Notes under the pieces: generated by a model
Database searches by the model: none
The model's input: the letters and a program-made list of their open reading frames with translations, nothing else
What the model was told of the DNA's origin: nothing
Position numbers and translations under genes: made by a program
Shown here: piece by piece, positions 48,817 through 59,165 of the stretch
How the letters are laid out: each line of letters starts with the position of its first letter
How positions within the stretch are numbered: position 1 is the stretch's first letter
Assembly: GCF_029767005.1 (NCBI RefSeq)
Contig: NZ_JARUQR010000005.1
Location: 62,001 to 126,000 of the forward strand
Length of the DNA: 64,000 nucleotides
Source: Thiomicrorhabdus sp. ZW0627
GTDB taxonomy: Bacteria; Pseudomonadota; Gammaproteobacteria; Thiomicrospirales; Thiomicrospiraceae
Direction: 5' to 3'

Positions 48817-50334
48817 TTAGGTTCCGTTATAGATTCCCACCGGTTCCTGTCCGGTTGCGCGTGTGGCAGCTTGTGCACTGTCATTACGTGCGCTATCTAT
48901 CGAAGCCAAATACTCAGGGGTAATATCACCGGTGACGTACTTACCACTGAAGCAGGACGTATCGAACAGCTTGATCTGCTCATTACCAACGCCAACAGCT
49001 TCAATCAAATCATCCAGATCCTGATAAATCAATTTATCCGCACCGATGAATTCGGCGATTTCCTCAGTGGTACGGTTGTTAGCAACCAATTCCGAGGCCG
49101 ACGGCATATCGATACCGTAAACGTATGGGAAACGCACCGCCGGCGCAGCGGAAGCGAAATAAACTTTTTTCGCACCAGCTTCACGTGCCATTTCAACAAT
49201 TTGGCCGGAAGTCGTTCCACGGACGATCGAGTCATCCACCAGCAACACATTTTTACCTTCAAATTCCAAATCGATCGGGTTCAACTTGTGACGTACCGAC
49301 TTCTTACGCAACTGCTGTCCCGGCATAATGAAGGTACGGCCGATATAACGATTCTTGATAAATCCCTCACGGTAAGGCTTGCCCAATTTCGCAGCCAGTT
49401 CAAGCGCGGATGTACGGCTCGTATCCGGAATCGGCATCACCACATCAATATCGTGATCAGGCCATTCACGCAAAATCTTTTCCGCCAATTTCTCACCCAT
49501 ACGCAAACGTGACTTGTAAACGGAAATGTCGTCGATCATCGAATCCGGACGGGCGAAGTACACAAATTCGAAAATGCATGGCGAGTATTGAGGGTTTTCA
49601 GCACACTGCTGAAAGAAAATCTGTCCGTCTTCCGTAATAACCACCGCTTCACCCGGAGCCAGATCCCTCATCAAATCAAAGCCTAAGCCGTCTAACGCAA
49701 CGGATTCCGATGCAACAACATAGTCCGTCCCCGCATCGGTTTCACGCTTACCGACCACAACCGGACGCAACGCGAAAGGATCACGGAACGCGAATACCCC
49801 AATATTAGAAATCAAACCAACAGCTGCATATCCGCCTTTTGCTCGCTTATGGACGTTACGAATTGCATTAAATACATCTTCATGATCAATGAACAATTTT
49901 TTCTGTTGCATCAATTCATGAGCAAAAACATTTAACAGTACCTCAGAGTCCGAATTGGTATTCAGGTGACGCAAATCCTGACGGTAGATTTCCTGGCTTA
50001 ACTGTTCCGCATTCGTCAGATTACCGTTGTGCCCCATCGCGATCCCGTAAGGAGAGTTCACATAAAATGGCTGCGCCTCAGCACTTGAAGAAGAACCCGC
50101 TGTTGGGTAGCGTACGTGACCGATCCCCATTTTTCCGTGTAAATCACGCATATGGCGGGTACGAAACACATCCTTGACCATTCCATTATCCTTACGCTGG
50201 AAAAAACGACCGTTTTCACAGGTCACAATACCAGCTGCATCTTGGCCACGATGCTGCAAAATGGTTAAGGCGTCATAAATCTCCTGGCAAACGGCGGTGT
50301 TACCAACAGAAACTATCCCAACAATACCACACAT
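48817..50334 (-). CDS. purF: Amidophosphoribosyltransferase
   Basis: The 505-residue first enzyme of purine synthesis. The N-terminal nucleophile Cys follows the start Met (MCGIVGIVS), so Met removal activates the glutaminase. The C-terminal phosphoribosyltransferase has the PRPP loop [14 protein letters not shown]. There is no cysteine propeptide, as in the E. coli-type enzyme. The usual upstream partner cvpA is absent; only 78 bases separate purF from the SPOR gene. Confidence 0.97.
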   Translation of the reverse strand: MCGIVGIVSVGNTAVCQEIYDALTILQHRGQDAAGIVTCENGRFFQRKDNGMVKDVFRTRHMRDLHGKMGIGHVRYPTAGSSSSAEAQPFYVNSPYGIAMGHNGNLTNAEQLSQEIYRQDLRHLNTNSDSEVLLNVFAHELMQQKKLFIDHEDVFNAIRNVHKRAKGGYAAVGLISNIGVFAFRDPFALRPVVVGKRETDAGTDYVVASESVALDGLGFDLMRDLAPGEAVVITEDGQIFFQQCAENPQYSPCIFEFVYFARPDSMIDDISVYKSRLRMGEKLAEKILREWPDHDIDVVMPIPDTSRTSALELAAKLGKPYREGFIKNRYIGRTFIMPGQQLRKKSVRHKLNPIDLEFEGKNVLLVDDSIVRGTTSGQIVEMAREAGAKKVYFASAAPAVRFPYVYGIDMPSASELVANNRTTEEIAEFIGADKLIYQDLDDLIEAVGVGNEQIKLFDTSCFSGKYVTGDITPEYLASIDSARNDSAQAATRATGQEPVGIYNGT

Positions 50335-50412
50335 AGGGTTACTCTCTTTCTAATCAAATTAAACGTTTAAGTGAACAAAACTCTTAAAAGTAAAAACGCA
50401 GTTAATATCCTG

Positions 50413-50949
50413 CTATTTTACCCTGACTATTTGCGATTGGGTACGCAATGCTTTATCTATTTTTTGCTTATCGCGCTCGGCTTCCGATTTATCGGCATAA
50501 GGCCCCACTCTCACCGAAAATGTATGACTAGCCGGAAACTCCTTGATCCATGCTTTATATTGCGTATCAAGCTTCTTAAGAGTGTGATTGGCATTACTCA
50601 ATTTTTTGTATGCAGCCACTTTTACCAGCCATTCTTCGTGATTCGGTTCTTGCTTATGCTGTTCGCTTTCGGAATTATTTTCGGACACTTGAGAAGCTAA
50701 CGGGTTTGAAGAAACTTCGGACGTACCTCCCGATGAAGACTCCTTGATCGGATTTACCTGCTGTGAAGTAGTGGGGAGCGTATAGGCCCTCTCCACAATC
50801 GGACCGGAAACCTCCGTTTTAGCGATTTCTTTTCCACCCGGCTGAAAATTGACCGGATTACTGTACCAACCAGGCACGATAATCACCAATAGAGCCAGCC
50901 AAATAGCAGCTCCGATCAATCGATACTTGCTTACCTCATCCATTGCCAT
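50413..50949 (-). CDS. SPOR-domain protein (DedD-like)
   Basis: A 178-residue inner-membrane protein: a short cytoplasmic start (MAMDEVSKYRLIG), one helix (about 12-28), a Ser/Glu-rich linker and a C-terminal SPOR domain (about 105-178, beginning EWLVKVAAYKKLSNA). SPOR domains bind denuded glycan at the division septum. The position after folC matches dedD. It starts 3 bases after the folC stop. Confidence 0.87.
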   Translation of the reverse strand: MAMDEVSKYRLIGAAIWLALLVIIVPGWYSNPVNFQPGGKEIAKTEVSGPIVERAYTLPTTSQQVNPIKESSSGGTSEVSSNPLASQVSENNSESEQHKQEPNHEEWLVKVAAYKKLSNANHTLKKLDTQYKAWIKEFPASHTFSVRVGPYADKSEAERDKQKIDKALRTQSQIVRVK

Positions 50950-50951
50950 TT

Positions 50952-52292
50952 CTAACCTGTTATACGTTTTGTCGTTTCCAATGCTTGAAACGCTTGGGAT
51001 ACAGTGAAGAAAGATCCCCAAACAAGAACCGGCCCATATTGCTCACAAGCCAGTTCAACCGCGTCGTCCATCGTTTCCATCTGCATAATCGAGTCTTCTG
51101 CCACACCCGCCTTCAACAACAACTCATGCAAATCGGTCAGCGATGTCGATCTAGGTATCGCCAAATCCGTAATCACCCAACGTTCCACCCAAGGTGAAAG
51201 AATCTTCACCATCGGCAAACTGTCCTTATCGTTCAATACCGAAAACAACGCTGTGAATTTAGATTTATTTTCCAAGCCAGAAAGATAGTCGGCTAATGCC
51301 TGAGAAGATTGGGGATTGTGAGCGACATCAACCAACCAGTTCTGCCCGTCGACATCAAAAGTCTGCAACCGACCGGGATGCCGCACTTGAGACAGTCCTT
51401 TTTGAATCGATTCACACTCGACGGGAAGCTCATTTCGAATCATGGATAGTAACACCACCACACCCGACGCATTCTGAATCTGAAATTGCCCTTTCAAAGC
51501 CGGAACCGGTAAATCCGAACAGGCCTGCCCATTTAAACCGGAAACCGACCAGGCCTGCCCGGTTTGTGAAAAATTATAATCACGCCCCAACCCTATCAAC
51601 GGGATACGATTGGTTTGTGCATAATCATACAGACTCTGAGGAGGTTGAGGATCCGAACAGACAGCAGGACGCTGCGAACGCATGATTCCTGCTTTCTCGG
51701 TGGCGATCACAGAACGGTCATCCCCTAGCCAATCCACGTGATCCACATCGATCGCTGTAATCAATGCGGCATCGGCGTCCACCAGATTCACCGCATCCAG
51801 ACGCCCACCAAGCCCCACTTCCAAAACGGCCACATCAACTCTGCTGTTCTTGAAAATCAACAGAGCAGCCAAGGTCGAGAATTCGAAATAGGTTAATTTG
51901 ACTTCGGCACGAGCCTCTTCGATAAGGGTGAATGCATCCACGATCTGCTGGTCTTCGACCATTTGACCATTCAACTGGATACGTTCATTGAATCGTAAGA
52001 TATGAGGCGACGTATAGGTACCAACGCGATACCCTTGAGCATCGAGAATGGCCGACAGCATGGCAACACTTGATCCCTTGCCGTTGGTACCCGCCACACT
52101 TATGACAAATGGAGCAGGCTTATCAATCCCCAAGCGCTTGGCTATCAGAGAGACGCGCTCCAATCCCAAATCGACTTCCTGGGCATGCAACGCCAGAAGC
52201 CAGTCGATCCAAGTGTTCAGACTTGAATCACGACCTGGCGAGCCTTGAGAGAACGAATTCATCGATTCGGATTGTGCGACACTAAAAGACAT
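50952..52292 (-). CDS. folC: Folylpolyglutamate/dihydrofolate synthase
   Basis: A 446-residue Mur-ligase-type enzyme adding glutamate to folates. The ATP loop is VAGTNGKGSSVAM, with TSPHILRFNERI and the later VAHNP motif. The start overlaps the accD stop by one base (TAATG). A second in-frame ATG ten codons later is also possible. Confidence 0.95.
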   Translation of the reverse strand: MSFSVAQSESMNSFSQGSPGRDSSLNTWIDWLLALHAQEVDLGLERVSLIAKRLGIDKPAPFVISVAGTNGKGSSVAMLSAILDAQGYRVGTYTSPHILRFNERIQLNGQMVEDQQIVDAFTLIEEARAEVKLTYFEFSTLAALLIFKNSRVDVAVLEVGLGGRLDAVNLVDADAALITAIDVDHVDWLGDDRSVIATEKAGIMRSQRPAVCSDPQPPQSLYDYAQTNRIPLIGLGRDYNFSQTGQAWSVSGLNGQACSDLPVPALKGQFQIQNASGVVVLLSMIRNELPVECESIQKGLSQVRHPGRLQTFDVDGQNWLVDVAHNPQSSQALADYLSGLENKSKFTALFSVLNDKDSLPMVKILSPWVERWVITDLAIPRSTSLTDLHELLLKAGVAEDSIMQMETMDDAVELACEQYGPVLVWGSFFTVSQAFQALETTKRITG

Positions 52293-53146
52293 TAAGCAGG
52301 TTTATTCATCAGCATCTTACAAACGCTGGATAACTCGTTTCTCAATTCGTGGCGATGAATAATGCGGTCGATGGCACCGTGTTCAAGCAAGAACTCACTA
52401 CGCTGGAAACCTTCCGGTAACTTTTCTCGTACGGTCTGCTCGATAACTCTTGGCCCCGCAAACCCAATCAATGCTTTTGGCTCGGCGACGTTCAAGTCAC
52501 CCAACATAGCGAAACTGGCAGAAACACCCCCCATCGTCGGATCCGTCAATACCGAAATATAAGGCAAACCTTTGGCTCGCAAACGACCTAAGGCCGCACT
52601 GGTTTTCGCCATCTGCATCAATGAAAACAAAGCTTCCTGCATACGCGCCCCACCACTTGCAGAGAAGCAGATCAACGGACATTCACGCTCAATCGCCTCA
52701 TTCACGGCACGTACAAATTTCTCTCCGACAACCGATCCCATAGAACCACCCATGAACTTAAATTCGAAAGCGGCACCCACCACTTCCAAACCATTAATGG
52801 TTCCCACTTCGGTAATCAAAGCATCCTTCTCGCCCGTCGCCTTCTGTGACTGAGCAATACGATCCTTATATTTTTTCAGGTCACGGAATTTCAAACGGTC
52901 AACCGGAGAGATATCCGCAGAAATCTCTTTCGCCGACCCTTCATCGAAAAACACGTGCAAACGCTCGCGACCTGTCAAACGCATATGATGATCACACTTA
53001 GGGCAGACTTCCTGATTACGCTTCACCTCGGAACGGTATAAAGTGCTCTCACATTTAGGACATTTGGTCCAAAGCCCTTCTGGGACAGAGCTCTTGCGTT
53101 CAGTGACTTGCTTAATGCTAGGAAGGATTTTTTCAAACCAGTTCAT
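52292..53146 (-). CDS. accD: Acetyl-CoA carboxylase carboxyltransferase subunit beta
   Basis: A 284-residue subunit that transfers carboxyl groups to acetyl-CoA, working with AccA. A C4 zinc finger at about 25-48 ([13 protein letters not shown] ... [10 protein letters not shown]) precedes the crotonase-like domain with [13 protein letters not shown]. The start at 53146 (MNWFEKILP) follows AGGAG and is the usual family start; an upstream in-frame extension lies in trpA. Confidence 0.96.
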   Translation of the reverse strand: MNWFEKILPSIKQVTERKSSVPEGLWTKCPKCESTLYRSEVKRNQEVCPKCDHHMRLTGRERLHVFFDEGSAKEISADISPVDRLKFRDLKKYKDRIAQSQKATGEKDALITEVGTINGLEVVGAAFEFKFMGGSMGSVVGEKFVRAVNEAIERECPLICFSASGGARMQEALFSLMQMAKTSAALGRLRAKGLPYISVLTDPTMGGVSASFAMLGDLNVAEPKALIGFAGPRVIEQTVREKLPEGFQRSEFLLEHGAIDRIIHRHELRNELSSVCKMLMNKPA

Positions 53147-53153
53147 TTTTTTA

Positions 53154-53987
53154 TTACTCCTGACCTTTAAGTGCATCTGCGCGATCGATCGCAGTGCGGA
53201 ATTCTGTCATCTTTTTACCAATGGCAATTTCAATATCATATAAATCGTGATGGGCGTTGGCTTCAATCAAGCTCACAAGCGCCGAACCAACGATAACCGC
53301 GTCACCCAATTGCGCCATTCTATAAGCCGTTTCGCCATCACGGATACCGAAGCCGATACCGATTGGAAGCGACAGCTGACCACGCAGACGATTGATTTGT
53401 GCCGTTACATCGGCAATATCCAATTCTTTAGAACCAGTCACCCCTTTCAGGGAAACATAGTAAGCAAACCCACTGCCTTTCTCATTCACCGCCGCCAGAC
53501 GAGACTCCGGTGTTGTTGGAGAAACCAGGAACACACGATCCAACCCTTCCTTATCCAAGGCTTGAAGATAGCCGGCACTTTCTTCCGGTGGCATATCCAC
53601 CGTCAACACCGCATCCACACCCACAGAACTTGCAGCGGCAGCAAAAGCTTCATAGCCTTCCGCTTCAATCGGATTCAAATAACCCATCAAAATAATTGGT
53701 GTTTTATCGTCTTTTTCACGGAAAACACGCACATATTCCAACACATCATCCAAGCTGACGTTATGGCTCAATGCACGCTCCACCGCCTTCTGAATAACCG
53801 GGCCATCCGCCATCGGATCGGAGAATGGAACACCTAATTCCAACATATCCGCCCCTTTGGAAACCATCAGGTGCATCAAAGCGACGGTGGCATTCGGATT
53901 CGGATCTCCGGCTGTAATATAAGGGACTAAAGCGGTTTTACCTTGTGCCTTCAAAGCATCAAGTGTCTTTTGAATTCTACTCATCAT
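53154..53987 (-). CDS. trpA: Tryptophan synthase alpha chain
   Basis: A 277-residue TIM-barrel enzyme cleaving indole-3-glycerol phosphate. The catalytic Glu is in [15 protein letters not shown] and the catalytic Asp lies in the strand following [15 protein letters not shown]. It follows trpB by 6 bases, the usual pairing. Confidence 0.97.
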   Translation of the reverse strand: MMSRIQKTLDALKAQGKTALVPYITAGDPNPNATVALMHLMVSKGADMLELGVPFSDPMADGPVIQKAVERALSHNVSLDDVLEYVRVFREKDDKTPIILMGYLNPIEAEGYEAFAAAASSVGVDAVLTVDMPPEESAGYLQALDKEGLDRVFLVSPTTPESRLAAVNEKGSGFAYYVSLKGVTGSKELDIADVTAQINRLRGQLSLPIGIGFGIRDGETAYRMAQLGDAVIVGSALVSLIEANAHHDLYDIEIAIGKKMTEFRTAIDRADALKGQE

Positions 53988-53993
53988 CTTTTC

Positions 53994-55199
53994 CTAAAAT
54001 TCGAATCCTTCGATCTGTGCAATGGTGTTCATATCCTTATCACCACGACCGGAAAGGTTTACGATAATCACTTGATCCTTATTCATTGTCGGCGCCAACT
54101 TGGTTGCATAAGCAATGGCATGACTCGACTCCAAAGCAGGAATAATCCCTTCGTATTTGGTCAAATCTCTAAACCCTTGCAAGGCTTCCTCATCGTTGAT
54201 AGCCACATAATTGGCACGACCGATATCTTTCAACCATGCGTGCTCAGGCCCCACCCCTGGATAATCCAGACCCGCAGAAATCGAATGGGTACCGATGATC
54301 TGACCGTTCTTGTCCTGCATCAAATAAGTACGGTTACCGTGTAGTACGCCTGGTGTCCCTGCACATAAAGGTGCAGCATGCTCTCCCGTCTCCAAACCGT
54401 GGCCGGCTGCTTCCACACCGTAGATTGCAACGTCTTCATCCGGTAAAAACTCATGGAAAAGACCGATTGCATTGGAACCACCACCCACACAGGCAATCAG
54501 TGCATCCGGTAATTTACCTTCTTTCTCAAGTACCTGCTCGCGTGCCTCGCGGCCGATTACGGCCTGGAAATCACGCACCATGGCCGGATAAGGATGTGGA
54601 CCCGCTGCCGTACCGATAATATAGAAAGTATCGTCGACATTGGTCACCCAGTCGCGCATCGCTTCGTTCAATGCGTCTTTCAAAGTACGGGTACCCGATT
54701 CAACCGCTACAACCGTCGCACCCAGCATCTTCATGCGAGCAACGTTCGGCGCTTGACGCACTACATCGTCCGCCCCCATATAAACCACACACTCAAGGCC
54801 CAGACGTGCTGCGACCGTTGCACTGGCAACACCGTGTTGGCCCGCTCCCGTTTCGGCGATAATTCGCTTCTTACCAAGTCGCTTGGCAAGCAAAGCCTGA
54901 CCGATGGTATTGTTAACCTTATGGGCACCGGTATGGTTCAGGTCTTCACGCTTCAAGTAGATTTTCGCACCGCCCAGACTTTCCGACCAACGCTCGGCAT
55001 AGTAAAGCGGAGTTGGGCGACCTACATAATCCCTCAGATCTTCACTCAACTCTCCCAAGAAAACCGGATCGTTTTTAAGGCTCTGGTACTCTGCGGTTAA
55101 CTGCTCAAGCGCCGCCATCAATGTCTCAGGGGCGAAGACTCCCCCGTAAGGTCCAAAATGGCCATGCTCATCAGGAAACTTTGAAAAATCTACTGTCAT
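53994..55199 (-). CDS. trpB: Tryptophan synthase beta chain
   Basis: A 401-residue PLP enzyme making tryptophan from indole and serine. The PLP lysine is in [15 protein letters not shown], and [12 protein letters not shown] binds the cofactor phosphate. It overlaps trpF by four bases. Confidence 0.98.
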   Translation of the reverse strand: MTVDFSKFPDEHGHFGPYGGVFAPETLMAALEQLTAEYQSLKNDPVFLGELSEDLRDYVGRPTPLYYAERWSESLGGAKIYLKREDLNHTGAHKVNNTIGQALLAKRLGKKRIIAETGAGQHGVASATVAARLGLECVVYMGADDVVRQAPNVARMKMLGATVVAVESGTRTLKDALNEAMRDWVTNVDDTFYIIGTAAGPHPYPAMVRDFQAVIGREAREQVLEKEGKLPDALIACVGGGSNAIGLFHEFLPDEDVAIYGVEAAGHGLETGEHAAPLCAGTPGVLHGNRTYLMQDKNGQIIGTHSISAGLDYPGVGPEHAWLKDIGRANYVAINDEEALQGFRDLTKYEGIIPALESSHAIAYATKLAPTMNKDQVIIVNLSGRGDKDMNTIAQIEGFEF

Positions 55200-55819
55200 T
55201 CAACTGTACTCATTACTTGTTGCATAAATAATTTTACCGAATCAGGGGATTTCACTCCCTTGCTGGCTTCCACTCCGCCGCTAACGTCGACCGCCCAGGG
55301 CTTGACCGTGCTAATGGCTTGAGCGACGTTCTGTGCGTTCAATCCGCCCGCCAAGACTACCGGCTTGGAAAGCGATTCCGGCACCATATCCCAATTGAAG
55401 CGCTCCCCCGTTCCACCGGGAACACCCGGCTTATAAGCGTCCAACAAAAGCCCGCAGGCCGATTCATAGTGTTCTGCCAGTGCATGCAAGTTAGTTTCTT
55501 CTCGCATTCTCACCGCTTTCATATATGGCCGACCGAACTGCTCGCAAAACTCAGCGGTTTCATCGCCGTGGAACTGTAGAAGGTCAATCTGTACGCGATC
55601 CAATACCGTTTGCACATACTCAACTGTCGGGTCGACAAACAATGCCGTTCTAGTCACAAAAGCCGGCATCGCTTTGGCGATTAAACAGGCCTGTTCGATT
55701 TCAACGTGACGAGGACTTGGCTCGTAAAAAACCAGTCCAATCGAATCCGCACCGGCCTTTGCCACCATCAATCCGTCCTCGACCGAAGTAATCCCGCAGA
55801 TTTTAACACGTGTTCTCAT
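55196..55819 (-). CDS. trpF: Phosphoribosylanthranilate isomerase
   Basis: A 207-residue TIM-barrel enzyme of tryptophan synthesis. The N-terminus RVKICGIT carries the catalytic Cys; LLQFHGDE and the Asp in LLLDAYKPG are also typical. The ATG at 55819 gives the family's usual start. A GTG at 55837, overlapping the truA stop and preceded by GAGGT, is a real alternative adding six residues. Only trpF, B and A are here; the other trp genes must lie elsewhere. Confidence 0.95.
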   Translation of the reverse strand: MRTRVKICGITSVEDGLMVAKAGADSIGLVFYEPSPRHVEIEQACLIAKAMPAFVTRTALFVDPTVEYVQTVLDRVQIDLLQFHGDETAEFCEQFGRPYMKAVRMREETNLHALAEHYESACGLLLDAYKPGVPGGTGERFNWDMVPESLSKPVVLAGGLNAQNVAQAISTVKPWAVDVSGGVEASKGVKSPDSVKLFMQQVMSTVE

Positions 55820-55827
55820 ATTCGAAC

Positions 55828-56616
55828 TCACTGCCACAATACCTCGTTCAATTCGACTCGTGGAATTTGATATTCATCCGGATAAAAAGCGTTCACAAAA
55901 TACAGTCCACTCGCCGGAGCGGTAGCGGCCGCCTGGGTACGATCCTTGAGTTCAAGCACCTCTTCCACCCAGCTTTCCGGTTTATCGCCGCGACCTATCT
56001 GCATCAAGGTTCCACTGATATTGCGTACCATGTGATGCAGAAAGGCGTTCGCCTGGATATCGATAAAGACAAAATCGCCTCTGCGACTCACCTCGACCGA
56101 CTGCACTTCACGCATCGCATGCGACGCCTGACAAGCTGCCGCCCTAAACGAAGAGAAGTCACGCTCTCCGATCAATGCTTGAGCTGCACGATGCATCTTC
56201 TCCACATCCAATTGACGGTCTTCCCAAGTCACCCGGCCGGCCAAGACGGCCGAGTGCACAGGACGATTGAAAATCACATAGCGATACTGTCTCGCAAACG
56301 CCGAAAAACGTGCATGAAACTCCGCATCAATGGGTTTCGCCCACGCTATGCGAATATCACCCGGCAGCTTGGTGTTGGCACCTTGAACCCAAGCTTTAAT
56401 CGGACGTTCGGCCTTGGTTTCAAAATGCACCACCTGTCCGATCGCATGAACGCCGGTATCGGTACGGCCCGCACAATGCAAATCAATCGGTTCGTCAGCA
56501 ATTTGCGTCAACGCCTGTTCAACCAATCCTTGCACGGATTCACAATGCGATTGGCGCTGCCAACCGCAATAACGGGTACCTTGATATTCAACGCCCAGCG
56601 CGATCCGTTTAAGCAA
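55828..56616 (-). CDS. truA: tRNA pseudouridine(38-40) synthase
   Basis: A 262-residue enzyme that makes pseudouridine at positions 38-40 of tRNA. The catalytic Asp is in CAGRTDTGVHAIGQ, and FLHHMVRNISGTL is a conserved C-terminal segment. In Pseudomonas-type genomes fimV lies just upstream; here asd is 38 bases upstream and no fimV is present. Confidence 0.96.
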   Translation of the reverse strand: MLKRIALGVEYQGTRYCGWQRQSHCESVQGLVEQALTQIADEPIDLHCAGRTDTGVHAIGQVVHFETKAERPIKAWVQGANTKLPGDIRIAWAKPIDAEFHARFSAFARQYRYVIFNRPVHSAVLAGRVTWEDRQLDVEKMHRAAQALIGERDFSSFRAAACQASHAMREVQSVEVSRRGDFVFIDIQANAFLHHMVRNISGTLMQIGRGDKPESWVEEVLELKDRTQAAATAPASGLYFVNAFYPDEYQIPRVELNEVLWQ

Positions 56617-56654
56617 AGCTCTTCGCCTGTAAAATCAACGATTCCAAACCGGCT

Positions 56655-57677
56655 TTAGATATACTTTTCGATCAACAACTCAGCAATCTGAACCGTATTG
56701 GTCGCAGCACCTTTACGAACGTTATCTGCAACAACCCACAAATTCAAACCGTTCTCGATCGTGATGTCCTCACGGATACGACCAACGTAAACCGGGTTAG
56801 TATCCGCCGCTTCGGTCACCGCAGTCGGATAACCACCATCGACATGCTCATCAACCAGAACCACACCTTCCATCTCTTCGAAAAGCTTCTTAGCTTCTTC
56901 GGCCGTAATCTTCTTATCGGTTTCAATGTGCACTGCTTCACTGTGACCATAGAACACAGGAACACGTACCGCAGTCGGGTTGACCAGGATATTTTCATCC
57001 CCCATGATCTTCTTGGTTTCCCACACCATCTTCATCTCTTCTTTGGTGTAACCGTTATCCATAAACACATCAATTTGAGGAATGCAGTTGAATGCAATCT
57101 GCTTCGGATAGACTTTCGACTTAACCGGTTTCATATTCAACAAATCAGCGGTTTGCTGAGCCAACTCTTCGATCGCTTCCTTACCTGTACCGGAAACCGC
57201 CTGATAAGTTGCAACGTTGATACGCTTGATACCCACGGCATCGTAAATCGGCTTCAATGCAACCAACATCTGAATCGTCGAACAGTTCGGGTTCGCGATG
57301 ATACCGCGATTTTTATAACCTGCAACCGCGTCCGGGTTTACTTCAGGAACAACCAGCGGGATATCATCGTCGTAACGGAACTGAGAAGTGTTATCGACAA
57401 CGATACAACCTGCTTCCGCCGCCTTAGGCGCGTAAACTGCCGAAACACTTGCGCCCGGAGAGAACAAACCAATCTGCACTTTAGAAAAGTCGAATGTTTC
57501 CAAGTCCTCGACTACAACCCAACCGCCTTTGAACTGCAATTTCTTACCCGCAGAACGGCTACTCGCCAACGGATAAATTTTGCCAACCGGGAAGTCACGC
57601 TCTTCCAACACTTTCAAAATGGTTTCACCCACTGCACCAGTGGCACCGACGACTGCAATATCGTACAACTTAGTCAT
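56655..57677 (-). CDS. asd: Aspartate-semialdehyde dehydrogenase
   Basis: A 340-residue NADP-dependent enzyme in the lysine/threonine/methionine pathway. The nucleotide-binding start is DIAVVGATGAVGETIL, the catalytic Cys is in NPNCSTIQM and the catalytic His follows in VFYGHSEAVHIE. The start at 57677 is chosen for the AAGGAAAGAG site before it; a longer reading from 57707 adds ten atypical residues. Confidence 0.96.
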   Translation of the reverse strand: MTKLYDIAVVGATGAVGETILKVLEERDFPVGKIYPLASSRSAGKKLQFKGGWVVVEDLETFDFSKVQIGLFSPGASVSAVYAPKAAEAGCIVVDNTSQFRYDDDIPLVVPEVNPDAVAGYKNRGIIANPNCSTIQMLVALKPIYDAVGIKRINVATYQAVSGTGKEAIEELAQQTADLLNMKPVKSKVYPKQIAFNCIPQIDVFMDNGYTKEEMKMVWETKKIMGDENILVNPTAVRVPVFYGHSEAVHIETDKKITAEEAKKLFEEMEGVVLVDEHVDGGYPTAVTEAADTNPVYVGRIREDITIENGLNLWVVADNVRKGAATNTVQIAELLIEKYI

Positions 57678-57791
57678 GTTCTCTTTCCTTGTTTCTAATG
57701 GGCGCAAAAAGCGCTCCGCTCAACACTAAAATTTTGTCGGACAGTTAATCCGTCCATCCGAATTTATCTCTTACCAAGACCAACCCCGGAA

Positions 57792-58259
57792 TTAATCCTT
57801 TTCACTCTTATCTTCAATCTTCTCTTTATCCAGAAGATCGTTCAATGAAGCCGGCGCAGTGGAATGCTTCATCTCTTCAGGCAGGCTGACAATCATACCG
57901 CCTTCCGTCAACTCACGACTTTCGCCAATGAACTTGCCTCCGGCCTCGATCGTCACTTCACCACTGATCAACTCGCCAATAAACTTGCCTGTACTGAGAA
58001 TGTCAATTCGTTCACAAGCCACCTTGCCTTCAAAGACACCGCTCAACACGATCGAACGCGCCTTAATGAAACCACTGACCTGCCCCTGAACCCCAACCGA
58101 CACATCGAAATCGCTCTGTATAAGGCCATCAATACGCCCGTCGATATGCAGAGGACCGCCTAATTCGCTGAATTCTCCGCTAAAGACACACCCCGGTGCA
58201 ATAATTGTTTTTCCACCTTCTCCACGCGCTCGTTTACGGCTTGACTTAAAGAACCCCAT
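57792..58259 (-). CDS. Bactofilin
   Basis: A 155-residue protein with the bactofilin (DUF583) beta-helix: repeats such as GPLHIDGRIDGLI, SGFIKARSIVLSG and GKFIGELISGEVTIEAGGKF. Flanking tails are flexible. Bactofilins polymerise without nucleotide on the inner membrane and help shape the cell, often steering M23 peptidases. The ATG at 58259 follows AAAGGGG and gives the usual MGFFK start. It begins 100 bases inside the end of the M23 peptidase gene in another frame, so the two are almost certainly co-expressed. Confidence 0.93.
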   Translation of the reverse strand: MGFFKSSRKRARGEGGKTIIAPGCVFSGEFSELGGPLHIDGRIDGLIQSDFDVSVGVQGQVSGFIKARSIVLSGVFEGKVACERIDILSTGKFIGELISGEVTIEAGGKFIGESRELTEGGMIVSLPEEMKHSTAPASLNDLLDKEKIEDKSEKD

Positions 58260-59140
58260 GGTACCCCTTTCACCTGTTGGAAAATGCTGTCGTAATTCTG
58301 CAAACTCCATTCAACAAAAGCTGCCGGATTGAGTTTGCGCTGAACAAATGAAACCTCGTAATGCAAATGATTACCGGATGACAATCCCGTCGAGCCGATG
58401 CCGCCGATCACATCCCCCTGGTGGATGAACTGTCCGGTCTTCACATCCAAACGGCTCAAGTGTCCATAATGCGTTTTAAAACCGTTTGCATGAGAGAGAA
58501 TAATCAACTTACCGAATCCGCTTCTCTTATGATCTCCGGCGTATTCAACCACACCGTCCGCCGTCGCAACGACAGGAGCTCCCTTTTCACCACGGTAATC
58601 GATTCCGTGATGAAATTGTTTCTTGCCACTGACCGGGTGGATACGCCAACCGTATGAGCTACTCACTCCAACAAAGTTGGCAACCGGGCGACCATTTGGA
58701 ATCGTCTCAAGCATCATGCTCTTCCCCAGAGTATTCAACTGTACCAACTTAACCCGTTCCTCGACCGGTTTTTCCGGTTCTTCGGCACTGGTACTGGTTC
58801 CAATCAACTCCTCCAGTCCCTGCAAGGTCTGATCCAACAATTCAGCCTGTTTGGTTTTCTCGGCCAACTCCGATTCCAACAAACGTTTTTCCGAAGCGAC
58901 GTGAATAAAATCGTTTTTCTGCGAACTCAACACTTTTTCGTAATTCTGAACCGCCTGAATATGCTGCCCTTCGATTTGCTCGGCCTGATCGCTTAACCAC
59001 CAAATAGTTAAGGCGCCGCCAACCCAAACAAACAAAAAGACAAGCAAAAAGAACCACGCGAACCGTTTAAAAATCTGCTTAAACGAATAATCGCGCGCAC
59101 CATGTACATCGCTTATGGTAATGGTGAAATGATTTCTCAT
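58160..59140 (-). CDS. M23-family peptidoglycan endopeptidase
   Basis: A 326-residue inner-membrane protein: a short cytoplasmic start, one helix (about 30-50), a coiled coil (about 55-110) and a periplasmic LytM/M23 domain (about 165-265). Zinc ligands look complete: HHGIDYRGEKG (HxxxD) and HLHYE (HxH), so it should cut peptide cross-links. The C-terminal 60 residues extend beyond the M23 fold, and the last 33 codons overlap the bactofilin gene. M23/bactofilin pairs are known in cell-shape control (Csd1-CcmA in Helicobacter, LmdC-BacA in Hyphomonas). Confidence 0.93.
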   Translation of the reverse strand: MRNHFTITISDVHGARDYSFKQIFKRFAWFFLLVFLFVWVGGALTIWWLSDQAEQIEGQHIQAVQNYEKVLSSQKNDFIHVASEKRLLESELAEKTKQAELLDQTLQGLEELIGTSTSAEEPEKPVEERVKLVQLNTLGKSMMLETIPNGRPVANFVGVSSSYGWRIHPVSGKKQFHHGIDYRGEKGAPVVATADGVVEYAGDHKRSGFGKLIILSHANGFKTHYGHLSRLDVKTGQFIHQGDVIGGIGSTGLSSGNHLHYEVSFVQRKLNPAAFVEWSLQNYDSIFQQVKGVPWGSLSQAVNERVEKVEKQLLHRGVSLAENSAN

Positions 59141-59165
59141 CTGGACAGTTACAGTAAGTTACGGC

